From assembly GCA_003255025.1 (NCBI GenBank), contig QANY01000261.1, forward strand, positions 806,001 through 870,000: DNA of 64,000 nt, in the 5' to 3' direction. The notes beneath the pieces are model-generated. The model had not been told where the DNA came from, ran no database searches, and worked only from the letters and a program-made list of their open reading frames with translations. Below, one piece after another: positions 21,664 through 35,641 of this stretch (its first letter is position 1; the number at the start of each line of letters is the position of its first letter). A program made the translations under genes and the position numbers. This DNA is from Datisca glomerata (lineage: Eukaryota; Streptophyta; Magnoliopsida; Cucurbitales; Datiscaceae).

Positions 21664-24600
21664 CTAACAACCAGAGTAGCGAGAAATATTTGTTAAATAG
21701 GAAACGGCAGCGCTGATAACTTAACTTGTCACAAACTAATCACTGAGTAAGAAAAAAATATAGGGAGAACTAAACTGTCACAAAAGTAAGTGAGAAAAAA
21801 AACCTGTCTCAAATATACTACTTCATCACCAAACTGAGGAACATATCGGTGGGCGTCTGGCTCAGACAACATTATCCATGACAATTTCTTGTGATTTGAC
21901 TGTCTTCGTGATGAACTGGGAGTCTCATTATTATATATAACTTGCTGGCTTCTAGTAGACCTTGTTGTTTGTGAGACTTGATTTTTCATTTTCACAGAGA
22001 ATGTTAATGCATTCCTTGATGATCCCATTGCTCCTCTCCCCTTAAAGGTTACAGAACTTTGCAGTGGTGATGTTGCCTTCATCTTCATGGATCTTGTTCT
22101 ACGATTTGCATCAGCTACAGATTCAGACATAAATACTGAATCATGAGTTGTCGTAACTTCTTCAACATCACTAGTAAAACCTTCTGAACTAGTTCCAGCT
22201 TTATATGCCTGGTCTCTCACATGAGCCACATCATATGTTTCCTTTCCTGAATACGAATGAAGTAACTGGAAAGAACGTGACGCATGAGCATCTTCACCGT
22301 CTTTTAGTAGATCAGAAGAAAGTCCTTGCTCCATGCACAGTTTACCTTTTTGCATTAAATCATCTTCATCACTTCTCAACTTAACCACAGTACGAATATC
22401 TCTTACTTTTGAAGAATTTCCAGCATCAGCCAAAATCTTTTTCTTAATTATAAGCTTTATTAACTTATGGGGAACCGCATCTTTTCGTTCACGAAAATCA
22501 TTTGTGCCAGGATTAATGCCATTCGTTTCCAGTATGTCAACTTTGCCTTTAGCATTGCCTCCTTGGAGATCAGTCAGGCTCAAAGAAGACGCATATGATG
22601 AAGATTTGAGCGTGTCATTAGGACTGACAAGTTCTTTATGTGCACAATCCACATTCTGTTGTGCAAAAGCTTCCATGTGTTCCCCATCCCCGCTAGATAC
22701 TTTTCCATACTCTTCATCTGTTCTAGGATACCCATTGATGTCATTCTTATTATCCACAGGGACGCTAAACATATCATGGCCTCTAGTGGGCATGTCTGTC
22801 ATCATAGCATCTATTGATTCTGAAACCTCAGTTGTTTGCATATTACTTTCACTGATGCCCACTGATGACTTTAGATGATCCACAGTCAATTCGGACTGTT
22901 CATTATTGGTGTCTACAAAAGTCTTGCTATCTTGATTGGCCATCTGAGGCAAAGAAGCTGGCAAAACTTGATTATCCTGATTGTCATGTTCAAATTTTGT
23001 GTCCGCTGGAGGCGCATGCTTCTTACAATTTTGTAATGAAAACTTTAGGACTAGTTTCTTTTTCGCAACTATTGATTCAGACCCAGAAGGTTCAGAATGC
23101 TTGACTTCAGAACCATTTAAGAACTGTTGTTCCTCTTTAGGAGGGGTTTCTTGCATACTATGCAAGCTAGTATCATACCTTTCACTCTTTGAATCCAAAG
23201 ATACCGACTCACTGTCTGATGTATAATCTTCTGAGTCCTCATTACTTACACTATGGATAGATGATTCAGAAATATCAGACATCATATTTAGAGCATTGCG
23301 TGCGGCAGTTCTTTGAGTTCTTGACTTCTTTCTCTTAGAGGATTTTGTCTTTGAATTCTTCTGACTGGTTTTTGATTTTTTAGTTCTGCTACTTCCAAAT
23401 ATTTGGCCACCAGACTCGTCTGAGTTCCTCTTCTTGACACGCCTCCCAGAAGAAGTCGTGAGCTCGACCTGAAAAATAAAATGATCCAGTTGCTGTCTAT
23501 TAAGTAGGTGTTACAAAATCCAAACAAAAATTATGAATACCATCTTACTTTTTTACTATGCTTTTTTCGTCGTGATCTACGGAAGTCATCTTTATGCCTG
23601 CATTTGAAATCACTGCCTTCTGTGTTGCTCTCCGAAGCACAAGAAGATCCAGCATGTATACTTTCCTGCTCATCTTCAGAAAGTTCCTCAGTGAGATGGT
23701 ACTCTGAATCAGTATCATTACTTGGAATTTCGTTTTCTGGTTCCCAGTACATAGCATCTATAAACTCTGGTAAGGGCTCGGATATTCTTTCCAAATCAAC
23801 TAAGGGGAGCAATGGAAAATCCTGAGTCACGTTAGCATCCAGGCCAACAGCAAAATTAAGGGATGAAGGTTTCCACTCCATGCCCAGAGCACCAAGGCGA
23901 CGTTTCTGGTATATATATTGGTACGATTGCGGGTAGGGAATCATACCTGCATTTTCCCATAAAAAAATGGGTAGTATTTCTCAGGGAACACTTCTACGTA
24001 GGAAAAGTAGGAGTCATAAACATACTCGAGTCACAAAGAAGATCTTGAATATTCCTCCGATAAGGAGCCAGTTGTGTCTCCTGTGTCCAAGAGGTATGTC
24101 ACAGATTTGGAACAAAACTTATCAATATCGAGGGAGTTTTATTTGTCAGTATGAGAGTGACAAAGTAGTAGAGCAAATCTTGAAATTTGAATGCAGACTG
24201 TTGAGTATAAAATCTAAAGGTCAAAATGGAAAATTGAAGGATGAAAACCTTAACCTAACCTGATCAAGAACATGTCCTTGAGAATCCCGGATAAGAGGAC
24301 GATAATCCCCAAGGAAAAACTGTTGCGAAAGTATTTAAGAATGATCAACGCTACTCAGAGTATCTTACTTGACAGAGAGAGCATGGCGGAAGAACATGTT
24401 GACAATTTCTAATACCTGATCAAATTTTGCATCTTTTTGGGATTCACCTTCACCTGTATTTAGCAAATATATTTGGCCAACATCGTCTGAAAGTACAATC
24501 GATGTCCCATCCCTAGGTAACAAGCATACAAGTATAATGCTTTAAGATACTGATTTGTGGAAAAAACAACTTTTCAAGGAAAATATATGAATAAATAAAT

Positions 24601-27600
24601 AACATAAGTTTCGACCACTCCGAACTGTGGGAAAGCATAGCTGAGAGAGGAAATATCGACTAGTTTACAATAACAGCTTTAGAGTTTTTGCATAAAGCAA
24701 GTGAACAGCATGTATGCCTGTAGCACACGATCTAGAGGCACATAATTGAGGAAGAAGATAAATTCCCTTCTTATCATTAGAAGGTCATAAAGCATAAAAG
24801 ACAACTCTGCACTTCACAAATAAAAAAATGTGAAGTTGAGGCACTGAAAAGACTGTCAAATTCATCAATTATTATTTTCCCTACTCTAACAGATACCAGA
24901 AGATACTAAAGAAGGAATTAAGAAAGAAAAAGGAATGAACAAATGAATAAAAAACTTAAGTGCAGGTAAGCCTAGAAGTTGAGCCATAATGTTTTTTTAG
25001 CATATGAGCCAAAATGTTAATCCCTGATTAACATTGCAAAGTAAAGATACCAATGGACAAAAGCTTCACCAGTTCACCAACAGAAAGCAAACTCAGAAAG
25101 CTCTTTTAAGAAGGGCAACAAATTATTGAAGAAAACCAAGAACTAAAACAAAACACTGCATATTATGAATTTCATTAACAAAGAAGCCCAGTCGAGCCAA
25201 TAATAAACCATGTCAATGTCAATGCTTCAGAACTGAAAATAACATAATTCCTTTATAGACTTACGGTGAAAACTTCCCATCAACCAACTTATAAGGTCCA
25301 AGTTCATATACACGGACAGGTGTGCCCTCCCATATCTACAACAAAATAGACCAAAGAAGTCAAAAAACAATAAGTAGTAGTACCAAATTAGACATCAGCA
25401 TGACGAACTTTGAAAGCAGAAAACTTACATCCCATACAATTGTTCGCCCATCATATCCAGCACTCATGGCTATCCGGGGATTGAAAGGATGAACATCCAA
25501 AACATAAGACTGCCAAAGATGCAATGATACACGAATTAAAAATTGAAGCATAATTTTTTTACAAGAGAAAATTTTGAAAGCACATTTCAAATTGACATGA
25601 CAAATAATATGCCGGTACAAGTATAACAACATGATTTTAAGGAAGGGAAATTAAATATGGTAGTAGTCTTAGAAGAGTTAGGTTAGATGATGAAAAAATG
25701 AAAGCAAAGAAAATTCTAAAGGAATTAAAAATTGGAACATAAAACTAATTCAGGTCTTTCAGATTCACAACTCACACCTGCGTTGATCACATAGATTTGT
25801 CACGCAATCAAGAATTAGGAAACAAGACTCAAAATCATAAATGACGCGTTAAAAATTTGGGCATTACTTACATATCCATTGTGACCAGTCAAAGAATGAA
25901 CTAGGCTACCATCAACAGCGTTCCAAACACATATCCTGCAATCTATAAAATAGGACGTTATTAAGTACCTACATCAAAACTTAGTTCTTTGAATGAAATG
26001 GTCATAACCAAAAATTGGAAAAAAAAATTACCATTCGAGAAATCAGGAAAATCAATAATAACATACGTGTATGAGCAAGATTATGCTAGAAGTTAAAAAC
26101 ATCCATAAACCAAGGCAACATAAATATTGTGGAGAAGAAATTCTAATAGGATTTGTGGCCATTAAGTTCCTCTCTCTAAAGAGGATAACAAAAACCAAAT
26201 GAAGCTTGAATAGATAATGCCGCTACATGAGACCTAGAGCTTAGGGGTTAGCATCTGCTAAGGTCGAGACAAAGGCAAGGCAGCTGATCTGGTTCACGTG
26301 CATATATTTATATGAAAAAAATTCTGCCTCTAGGTAAGAGCTACAATGACGAAATTCATTGCTGATATACAATAAGAAAAGACACCATAGCATCTCCTAC
26401 TCCTAGTGATTCGGTCGATAAAGTAGAAAAGGGGAAAAGGCATGGGCTTAAGGCAGTAGTACAAAGTCATTGACGTTATTATCTCAATAAAATGATTAAC
26501 TAACCCATGATAGCAGCAAGCACAAAACGATTATCAAGGCTCCACACGATCATATTAACACCACGTGGGGATGGAAGGAATCTGTGACGTGGACCTCCTC
26601 GAGGTGGTTGAGGAGGCAACGGAGGGGGAGGAACTTTTAGATGATAGGCTCGTGTCCAGCGTCCAGATTTTCCCTGACATGATCAGGCAAATATTTCCAT
26701 AGAGAAAAAGAGTAAAGAAAACAGAAACTAAACTTGATGCGTCCATATATCACTCTCAATTTCTTATCAGAAAATAATATCACTCTCAATTACCTAAAAT
26801 CAGACATTAGCACAAGAATATCTGAAAAGGAGAAAGACTTTCAGAAGAAAGGAATTTTTTACTGCTTGTAGAACAATAGATAAAAGCTCACATGTGACCT
26901 ACGCGATCTTGGCACCCAAATAATCGCACTTCCATCGCGGGAACAGGTGACTATGTTGTCATGACAAAACCTGAGGACAGTTAATATTAACCTTGAACAT
27001 CTTGTTATAAAAGACAATAGTAAGGTTTTGTTGATTCAAAATCAGGATAAGAAAATGGTTGTCAAATTATTCATGCATAAGATATGTACTATTTATGTTC
27101 AAAAAGAAGATGGCAGACCAGGAATTTTTGAATTTTGGGAAAATATCCTCCCTCAAATTGTCAGACATTGAAGATTTCGAAGCCACAGCACATCCACTGC
27201 ATATGCATGACAAAAGTGGAATAAAATGTTGTAAAAGAAATAAGAAGGAATTTTTGAAACATCAAGGACAAAGTAAGAGAGAGCAGAGAGGAACTGGTGA
27301 AGATTCAAGATCTTTCATCTTCACTGACTAGAACTAATCACAAAGGAACTAACCTAAACTGCACATAGTTAACATCATTCTCATGACCAGCTAATACATC
27401 CATTTCATTCATAGGTGGCTGTTCTAACTCATCTGTGACAGATTTAGGAGCACTCCAAACCTGCAGGGAACTGATTCCTGGTGAAGACTAAACCCAATGT
27501 ATAGTAATATTACGCATATAAAAAATGTACTAGAGATCGTCTGAAACACATGAGAAGAACTAGAAAATGGTGGTATTTTAACAACTTGAAAGTGTCAACA

Positions 27601-30600
27601 TACCCTAGCGAAAGTATCAGAGCTACCAGTGACAAAAACAGTTCCATTGGCATTGTATGCACAACAGAGTATTTGATTACTTTGTGGAAGATTACTTGAG
27701 GGCCCATAACTTAACGGGCCACTGCTCTTCCCTGCAAAAACACTCTCAGCCCTCAGCTTTCAGCGAGGTAGCAGATAAAAAGTGAATCAACATAGAATCA
27801 TTCATCTAACCAGGTAAAGTATCAGGTGGTTTCGGGATGTATATTCGCAGGCACTGGGAATACCTGGCATCCCATATCCTGCATGTTCCATCATCAGAAG
27901 ACCTGCACATGTTATAAATAGCATATAAGTAACACAGTACTTGAGAAAAGTGTGAATACCAAAGAAACTAGTAACGCAGTTTCTCTCCATGCTCCAAGTT
28001 AGGCAATATTTAACACTACTATTGCAGGTCAACTGCATTCAACATATAACGGATAATGGATATAGCACTGAAGTCGTGGAAATAGACTTGAGAAAAAAGA
28101 TAGCCAATTGAGAAAAATCACAGCAAACCATCAATTAACAGAGAAACAACAGGGGGTAATAATTACGAAAATAAAGCTCACGATAATAGCTGAAAAAGAG
28201 CACTAGGTCTGGGACTAAATGCAATAGCAGTAACAACTCCAGTATGTCCCTGCAAAACTGAAATTGGCATTCCATCTGGCAGGCGCCACTGAGTTTGTCA
28301 AACAAACAGAACCACCAATCAGTCAAATAGTGGGATAGCATAAATGATGGGGCTTTTAAAGTGTGTGGGTTATACTTACTATCCGAATAACAAAATCATT
28401 CGAAGCAGATGCCACCAAAGCATTGTTTGAATTGACGGCCAAATCAGTAATGTCACCCTTAACTCACATTTGAGGAGTAAATGAAATGATACACAGAATT
28501 GAAATAATCATTTTCTGGCCGGTCAAAGAATTCAAAGAATGATATTAATGAAAATTTGACCTAGAACACTTACTTCATGCCCCCGGCAGCTAGCTAAGCA
28601 AAACGCTGTTTCCATTGACCAAATTTTTACAAGACGATCATCTGAACCAGTTATGACATATCTACCTGACCGATCAAATATGGCTGCAAGATACAATCAT
28701 AACATCCTGTTAAGAGTTATTTTTTCCCTTGAAATGCTAATTTCATGATATAATTTGCTCACAGAATACAGGTACCTTACTTGTTATTTTTTGGTTGTGA
28801 ATATGTGGGTGGGGATGGGAAGATGAGAAGCATAAGATGAATGGATATCTTACATGTAATAATACGAGGTTTATAGGAAGCACTACAAATTGTGGGGGAA
28901 GGAGTAAGAAGAGGCAAGTTTAGGCAGACAAAGGTTAGAAAAACTCCAGAATAAACCATGAGACTAGAATTCAAGTCTTCAACATCAAATCCCATTTACA
29001 TTTACATCTCTTCCAAGAAGAAAGCTCTTAAATAATGAATGGGAGGATGATCCAAAACACAAGGTGCCCCTAAATTAATATGGCGAACAAAAGGGAGTAA
29101 AATGGTATTCTCCCAATGCTTGCTTCGTATAGGAATATCCTTCCTAATGTTTGGTCTTAAGTTAATTTATAGTTTTGACCCACAAATAATAGGTGAATTC
29201 CCCCTTCTGTAAATGTTTTTTCCTGATTTCCAAAAATACCGTATCATCCATAGAGAGGATTTGACATCTTTGTATTTTACTAAAATATTGAACTATAATA
29301 TAATTTCTTTGTAACCAAAAATGGCTAAATCACATCTAATTTTAAACTTTTCATTTCAAGATACAAAATAATTAAAGCAAAACGTTATCTCTGGAAGGAT
29401 ATTTCTGGAAATTACTATGTTATAGAGGAGGAAATATGCCTATAAGTTAGTTAGTGAAAAGACAAATTTGACTTTGGCATGTTCGATTGAAACATTGTGG
29501 CAACCATAATTGACTCTATTATTAATATTATATTTTTGTAGTCATAGTGAATGTATACAACAACAAAAGTGAAAATCATAGGCTATAGATTAAATCATCA
29601 GTGTCCTGATGATCATACCATAATCAATGAAATTTAACTACCTGAAAACCTGAAGCTACTTGTACAACAATTAAGAAGCAAAACCTACCACAATATACAG
29701 CATTTCGGTGCCCCCTTAATTTTTTGTTAATTTCCATCTTTTGTACCATGGTGGACGGTTTAGCAATAGCATAACATGCTGAACGAATGGATGGAGCACG
29801 ATGATGTTTTGTGAAACCTCCTCCAATTTCTCTTAAACTTAAGCCAGAAACCTGATCAGCCTGCATGTGGGGCCAGCGCAGGTAGCCTCGGATAGGCTTA
29901 ACCTGTTTAAATTCCAAATCCCTATCGCCTGCAAGGACAGAAAGCAAAGATCAAGAAATAACTATGCAGGAGTCTCTCTTGAATTGTACACTAAACTTTT
30001 GGAGAGGCACGTACATGAAAAAAAAACATTTAGAAAGGCATTAAGAATACTTTTCTGTCTAAAGTTTAAATGCTATATACATGGGGGGGGGGGGGGGGAA
30101 TTATAAAAAAAAAAAAAAANGGGGGGGGGGCAATATTAATAATAAGAAAAACGAGTCAAACCAAATACAAAATGAAAAACTAACTCCATCCATGGAATAC
30201 ATCACATACAATTCAGAAGAGAAAATGAACCAGTTCCCAGCAACGTAGGAACATCAGCTGCATTTGGCGCATAATCCCCAGTCTTGCACATCAAAGGCCT
30301 GGCTTTACTCAGTATCAACTGCTTCAGAAGCTTCAATAAGTGGTGCTTATCAATGTGTGGATGCCTGGTGGTCGTACAAAAGGAAAAAAAACTTCAGCGC
30401 AGCACAAATATAGCTTTCCTTTTTTTTTTAAATTGGTTGGGAGGGAGGGAAATAAAAAGAGAACCAATTGTTTTTTTACAGTTTCAGATAAAAGGGAAGA
30501 ACCAATAATTACTTAATTAAAAAATTCTCATAATTTTGTTTTTCATTGTTCAATTCAGATAAAAAACAATTGAAACTTGTTGTTTGTTTAGGTGGGAAAT

Positions 30601-31144
30601 TACGAAAAGTAATTAATGAAAATCAAAAAGTTAATACTTTAACAGACAAAAAACTCCTGAAAAGTGACAATCTTAACAAGACCTGAAAAATGTTAGAAGG
30701 AATATAAATATCATCTTCCTGCATTTAGCTTATATGACTCTAGCCTGAAAGTTGGAAACTAAAAATGACATTAAGAAAAAAGCAGTAGTACCTCTCCACC
30801 AACTCATCATAACTCAAGGGCAATGAGATGCCATCATCCCTATCATCCCCACTGTGGACACCACTCCTTAAAAAGCAAGCATGATATCTTCTAGGTAGGA
30901 GCTGATGTTCAGAAAGCTCATTCCAGAATTCTCTAAAAGTCCTCTGGCATGGCCCAGTAGATAGGAAATGCATGATTAGAAAGTAGACTTCCCTAAAATC
31001 TATGTCAACTTCAGGGCAGACAGTGGGACAAGTTGCATTTTCTCCATCTCCAAAATGCTTCTTTCCATGTAGTATATTTGGAACGTTAAAAGGTTTTCCG
31101 AGAAAAGGTGCACCAACAGAAGATGAGTACTTCTTGGAATCCAT
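20042..31144 (-). CDS. BRWD/PHIP-like protein: WD40 repeats plus bromodomain-like C-terminus
   Basis: Twenty-three coding exons on the minus strand, all with GT-AG introns and a continuous frame of 1668 codons plus stop: 31144-30792, 30364-30231, 29928-29689, 28683-28574, 28457-28380, 28288-28182, 27902-27811, 27731-27604, 27460-27354, 27196-27119, 26970-26892, 26673-26505, 25942-25872, 25509-25429, 25335-25265, 24512-24416, 24319-24260, 24080-24026, 23946-23549, 23468-21804, 21663-21091, 20428-20370, 20243-20042. The protein matches the plant WD40/WDR9-bromodomain family (Arabidopsis AT5G49430 and AT2G47410) in length and domain order. Animal relatives (BRWD1, PHIP) are nuclear chromatin readers, so a nuclear chromatin role is inferred. 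No broken exon was found, so the gene looks functional. The start is the first Met of a domain-like N-terminus, just after a TTTCAG acceptor. Confidence 0.9.
21804..23946 (-). other. BRWD-like gene: linker, acidic and basic low-complexity exons
   Basis: Exon 19 starts at SMIPYPQSYQYIYQKRRLGA and carries an acidic Ser/Glu-rich part. Exon 20 opens with a basic, likely nuclear-targeting stretch (VKKRN, RTKKSKTSQKNSKTK, SKRKKSRTQR) followed by a long Ser-rich acidic region. It ends with RYVPQFGDEVVYLRQ, a conserved lead into the WDR9-type C-terminal region. Confidence 0.8.
24416..29928 (-). other. BRWD-like gene: WD40 propeller exons (3-16)
   Basis: WD repeats run from about residue 232 to 660. 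The clearest are GHRNAVYCAIFDRSGRYVIT...VKIW, GHEGDITDLAV...IRIW, GHTGVVTAIAFSP...CRIWD, GTVFVTGSSDTFARVW, GHENDVNYVQF...SAIIW, VNMIVWSLDNRF...CVWNA, VLDVHPFNPRIAMSAGYDG and FSPDGTSIVLSDDVGQIYLL. Exon 10 (27196-27119, 26 codons, SGCAVASKSSMSDNLREDIF) is a loop insert in the fifth repeat and is easily missed; both its neighbours keep frame with it. Confidence 0.85.
30083..30130. other. Poly-G / poly-A run with an N (assembly artefact)
   Basis: Runs of G, then A, a single N at 30120 and G again, inside an intron of the BRWD-like gene. Confidence 0.85.
30231..31144 (-). other. BRWD-like gene: N-terminal region (exons 1-2)
   Basis: Residues 1 to about 162. A helical segment around residues 45-95 (DIDFREVYFLIMHFLSTGPC, then FREFWNELSEHQLLP) resembles the LisH-like N-terminal region of BRWD/PHIP proteins. 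The exon 1-2 junction splits an Arg codon. Confidence 0.75.
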
Positions 31145-31151
31145 AGTTTGC

Positions 31152-33410
31152 CTACAATCTGAAACATCATAAAGTTATAACCAATCAGATTCAATGAATA
31201 TAAATTCTTCATTCTTTTATAAGTAAAATATGCATTAAAAAAACCCCGAGGCAGGGTAATTACAACATATCGTCACAGGTCTAAAAAGAGTGAGAATGCT
31301 ATTCACCCAGTTGTTCTCAAAACTCAAAGTGGGGAATGAGCTACCCAGCCAGTCTTTCAAAAAACTAACAAAATGTAAAAAAAAAAAACTTTACAATTTG
31401 AATATTCTTTCCCTTCAAACATCCTAATCAATTCTTCATGTGTCAGCTCAGTTCAACTAAGGCACAACTGTCAAACAGAGAAAAGAAGGGTGGCTCGTTG
31501 AGATTGAAGCCTTAGCAACAATCTCCCAACACAAGGCTGGAATTGATTAAGGAGCTCAACATTAAGACTTAATAGCTCAACATTAAGACTTGTGAACAAA
31601 AGAAAATAAGCTGATGAGAAACTCATGGATGTTTGTTCATAACAAACCGAATACTAAATATAAGAAAACCCTAACTCCTACTTAAGATATGTATTTACAT
31701 AAATACATATAATAAAACCAATAATACTAATAATAATCCCTAATTTTTTTATAAGAAACTTCAAATTATTATCAATAAAAAAGAACAGGGACTAGGTTGC
31801 AAGGAGATTTTTAAATTAGGGCCTTTTCATCTTTATTCTCTTGCATCACACAGTCTTGAGCCTAAGTATGATGGGGAGAAATCAAACAACCCAAGCTTCA
31901 TCAGCCTATTGGCGAGACTGCTTATCGTCTTTGCCATACTCTCACTCACAGAAATATAAGAAAAATCAGCACATAAAGTAGTCAATGCACTACAAGTTAG
32001 GGCATCTATATAGTCATAGAAAGCAAACAATGAAAACATATACACATTAAAGTATTATAAACCCACACTTCAACGGTCATCTGTCGGTGCAACAGTAAAC
32101 TACCATGGTAGCAACCCAGAATTTCCAAGTTCAAAGCTTAAAAGTATCAACTTAGTAAAAAATAGTAGAGGTTAACACTTCTTTCACAACTTCTCACTCA
32201 AACCGGTTTCAGCATGAAATAAATGGGTAAATGCCTTGTGGATGGCCAAACTTCAAATCGCTAACTTCCACAATAGCAATACCAATAAACCAAACTCAGT
32301 TCTTCTCAAAGCTGACATCTAAGATAAGTGATTGACAACTTATTCTTACCTTTGTTTTAACATGTTCATATACGCCATTGAACCTATGTGACTTTCTTTC
32401 AGCTAAAATTTGGGGGAGACGAGGAGTGGTTTGAATCCAAGACCACAATTGTGGACTAGTATTCCCGGGACCACTGTGGCAACCCCAGCAGTCAGCCTAC
32501 AGGAGATTATAGCTAAAGGATTTAGAAACTAACGCCACTTCCTTAGTATGCTAGACCTTCTTATTTGGTTAACGTAGTTGTGTTCCATTTGTTTCCTTCT
32601 TCATCTCTCCTTGCTATAATAGACTAAGCAGCAGAAGAAAATGACTATAATCAATTCTATTATGCATATTAAACAGCCTGAAACTAATCGAAACTACTAT
32701 TTAAGTGAACTAAATAGTATGAACTAATTTAATTATGAATTAAGTTTACTCATTATACAAAGACACAAAAAGGGTCTAATTACTTTCACTGCGAAACGTT
32801 GATTTAATGACTGCTGTCTAAGTACAATTAATAACGTCCCCCCCCCNCCCCCCCCCCCCCCGCCTGTTTCTTTCTTTCTTTTTCTTTTTGGTATTCTTTC
32901 CAGGGAATAGAACATCCTTCAAATATGATGCTTAGTACAGAGCTACAAGCTTAACATTTCAGCCAATTGTTCAGCGACTATTCAGCGTTTTCTTTATGTA
33001 GAACCAATAGATAAAAACGAGATTGAAAGGAAGAACAAGAATTTTTTTTGACAACTGAAAATCTCGGACGGCTTCAGAAAATGGAACCGGTGGGGGGGGG
33101 ACTGGAAAATTGCCCGAGTCGAAACAAAGCTACACTCACATTCAAAATATCAACAGATACAGCTTACAGCAAAAAACACAAAGATCCAATCAAACATAGT
33201 GATGAAGAAGTGTAAACTGTAAAGCTAATTGGAAAGTTCAATTCGAAAATTAACATCGAAACAAGACCTTAATTACCTTGATTAGAGTAGATTATGCCAA
33301 CAAAAGAGATTGGGAATTCGCATTTGAGAGAATTAGAAACTGAAAGTTTCGTGGAAAAATCAAAAGGATTTTGTTGAAGGTTGAGGAAGAGCTCCTTGGA
33401 CGAGCTCCTA
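31152..33410 (-). other. BRWD-like gene: 5' UTR exon and first intron
   Basis: A leader exon is suggested from about 33410 to a GTAATT donor at 33276. The intron runs about 2.1 kb to a TTTCAG or TTGTAG acceptor just before the start codon at 31144. The intron holds no recognised element apart from a poly-C/N artefact (32838-32861). The transcription start is an estimate based on the pyrimidine-rich tract near 33420. Confidence 0.5.
32838..32861. other. Poly-C run with an N (assembly artefact)
   Basis: C homopolymer broken by N at 32847, in the first intron of the BRWD-like gene. Confidence 0.85.
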
Positions 33411-33420
33411 CCTTCTTCTT

Positions 33421-34733
33421 TCTTTCTTTTCTTTTTTTCTTTTATTTTATTTTTGGGGTTTGGGAAGTTAGAGAAGACCTTTGAGAAAAAATTATGTCTG
33501 ATGACTCTGATTAATTAGTAATTAACGGTTAATAAATGAGCTATGCCAGGGAAATGAGTGTGGATCTGAGCGCTCCCTAGGGGGCGCCTAACATGCATTG
33601 ACGAGGATGCCCTTTTATTTTGAGAAATGATGCTAGTAGGACTGGAAAAACCAAATTCAGACAATTCGATTTAAAAAAAATGTGATATTTTTACGGAGGA
33701 AAACATTAATTTATTCCATGTTAGATAGATTCTGAATTAGTAAAAATTTTATGTTTGACTCAGGTATAGTATTCCTAATATTACTATTAACGTAGATAGA
33801 ATACAGTCTAACCAAATATTTTGATTAGATCATAATATGATAATCACCATAATTAACAGAAAAATCATAAATCAAACAGATAACTTAGTTCTTTATACAG
33901 TAAAAAATGTTGGATTTTTTTAAACCTCTAAATTAACAAAATAAATCTTAAATAAAATAAATGTTGTCATTTGTGAATTTATATATAATTAGCAGGTGTT
34001 TTTATTTTTTTATTTGAAAATAGGAGTTTAAAATTTTGAATAAAAACATTAGTGTCCTAATTTCGTTTTTCTTTTTTCAAATGTCTTTTTTTTAATTTTC
34101 TCATTTATAATTTTATTGTTGAGCGTGTTAGAGATTATAAAGCTCTAGTTCTACTTTACATTTTTTGTGTTAGAGATTATAAAGCTCTAGTTCAACTTTA
34201 CTTTTTATGGTAAATTTGAGGAATTATATGTCTATCGATCAACATTTGTAAGATTACTGAATTTGGAAGTCATCTTAACCTATGACAGCATTTAATGTAA
34301 TTAGTTTATTTACAAGTGTGGTGCGCGTGATTTGAATAATCTTTGAATAAATATGTTTAATTAAGATATTATATATTTGTTGAAACATATCCTCTTTAAT
34401 ATAATAATGTATAAGAAGTATGTTGTATATTGTGTGCGTATAAATTAAACAAATAAAAAGACAAAATTACAATGAAAATTCTATTAATATAATACTAACA
34501 TATGTTAAAGATATTAAATTTATTATATAGAGCATTGTTGTGTATAGAATTCATAATAAAATATTATATTTCATGCAAATATAGACATAATTGCTTCAAA
34601 CTCTAGTTTATTTAATAGTATGTTTTAACTAATAAATTTACATTTGTTTCATTTTGGATTTTTTCATACGTTTTCTTTTCATTTTCGTAAATGTTATCGT
34701 AATTAAATTTAAGTAATACAATTAATTGGTAGT
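33421..34733. other. AT-rich spacer upstream of the BRWD-like gene
   Basis: No gene is recognised. It contains the presumed promoter of the BRWD-like gene near 33421-33560 (T-rich, no certain TATA box). It also holds a two-copy 42 bp direct repeat (34125-34207; shared word GTGTTAGAGATTATAAAGC) and, at its right end, an AT-rich segment related to 47109-47250 on the far side of the gypsy element. Confidence 0.5.
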
Positions 34734-35618
34734 TGTTATACTCGTTTCTCGGCTATCTAAAAAAGACCTTAAAGGATAGTAAGAAAGTCACCCGAAGACT
34801 GAACCTTGGGGACACCCGAGGTCGCCTGACCCTGGGACACCCGAGGCAAGGGGCCTCAGAGATGCCAGTTCAGTCCTCAGCTCAGGTCCCATGGAAAACT
34901 ACACACTCGAAGTCAATGGGGTGTACCCAAATACCTTCCCTAAGATAAAACGTCCAAGGACTCTTGCAAGAAGGTCATTTACTCATGACATAACAGGGAG
35001 AGGCTGGCATAGAGGTGGGAAGCCTCATGCCCCAGCTCAAATTCACCACCTAGACCGAGGTAGAAGTCCGCAGGGTGTCATCAAATATATTTAATACACC
35101 TAGACCAATCAGATGGGAGAAAACGATAAAAGGCATGAAGCTCAACATTCAAGGAGTCAGTCAGCCTACACTCAATAGAGTGTCATCATAAGCATTTAAT
35201 ATGGTTGGTCCAATGGAGACTAAGGAAGTGCATGGAGGTGTACGAGGACAGGTTGCCTGACACTCGAGGTCATCACCTGCTACTTATACCTCACCAAACC
35301 AATCAGAGAAGCTGAAAGGTGGGGGTTGGTCTGAGGAGGCGCCATATCGAAGGAAAGCCCTACTACAGTACGGAGACCAACTTCTCACTATAAATACCTT
35401 AGTAAATGCACTTTAACATGTGTGTAACAACTTCCAACTATTTCTCTACTTTGCTCTCATTCATCCTTTACTAACTTAAGTTTCAGAGGGGTAAAAAGGA
35501 GACCACCCCCTTTCTTCCTTAGTCTCTTACCTTACCTTCCCCATTGTAGGTGTGGAGAGAGAAGTGGAGTACAGACATTGTTTTCTCGATCTCATCCCCG
35601 AGATTTAGACATCAACCA
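34734..35618 (+). repeat. 5' LTR of the gypsy element
   Basis: About 885 bp. It shares the order TTTCTCGG, GACCTTAAAGGATA, CACTCGAAGTCAATGGGG, AGGAGTCAGTCAGCCTAC and ACTATAAATAC with the 3' LTR. Confidence 0.9.
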
Positions 35619-35641
35619 TCGGCGCAGTCTGGGAGAACCAA

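Noticed and set aside
22333..22878. Plus-strand 181-codon frame
   Set aside because: Antisense shadow of the long exon 20 of the BRWD-like gene; no family resemblance.
27059..27331. Plus-strand 90-codon frame
   Set aside because: It is antisense to exon 10 (27119-27196) and flanking introns of the BRWD-like gene.
31833..32045. 70-codon minus-strand frame in the first intron of the BRWD-like gene
   Set aside because: No splice sites join it in frame to the gene and no family is recognised.
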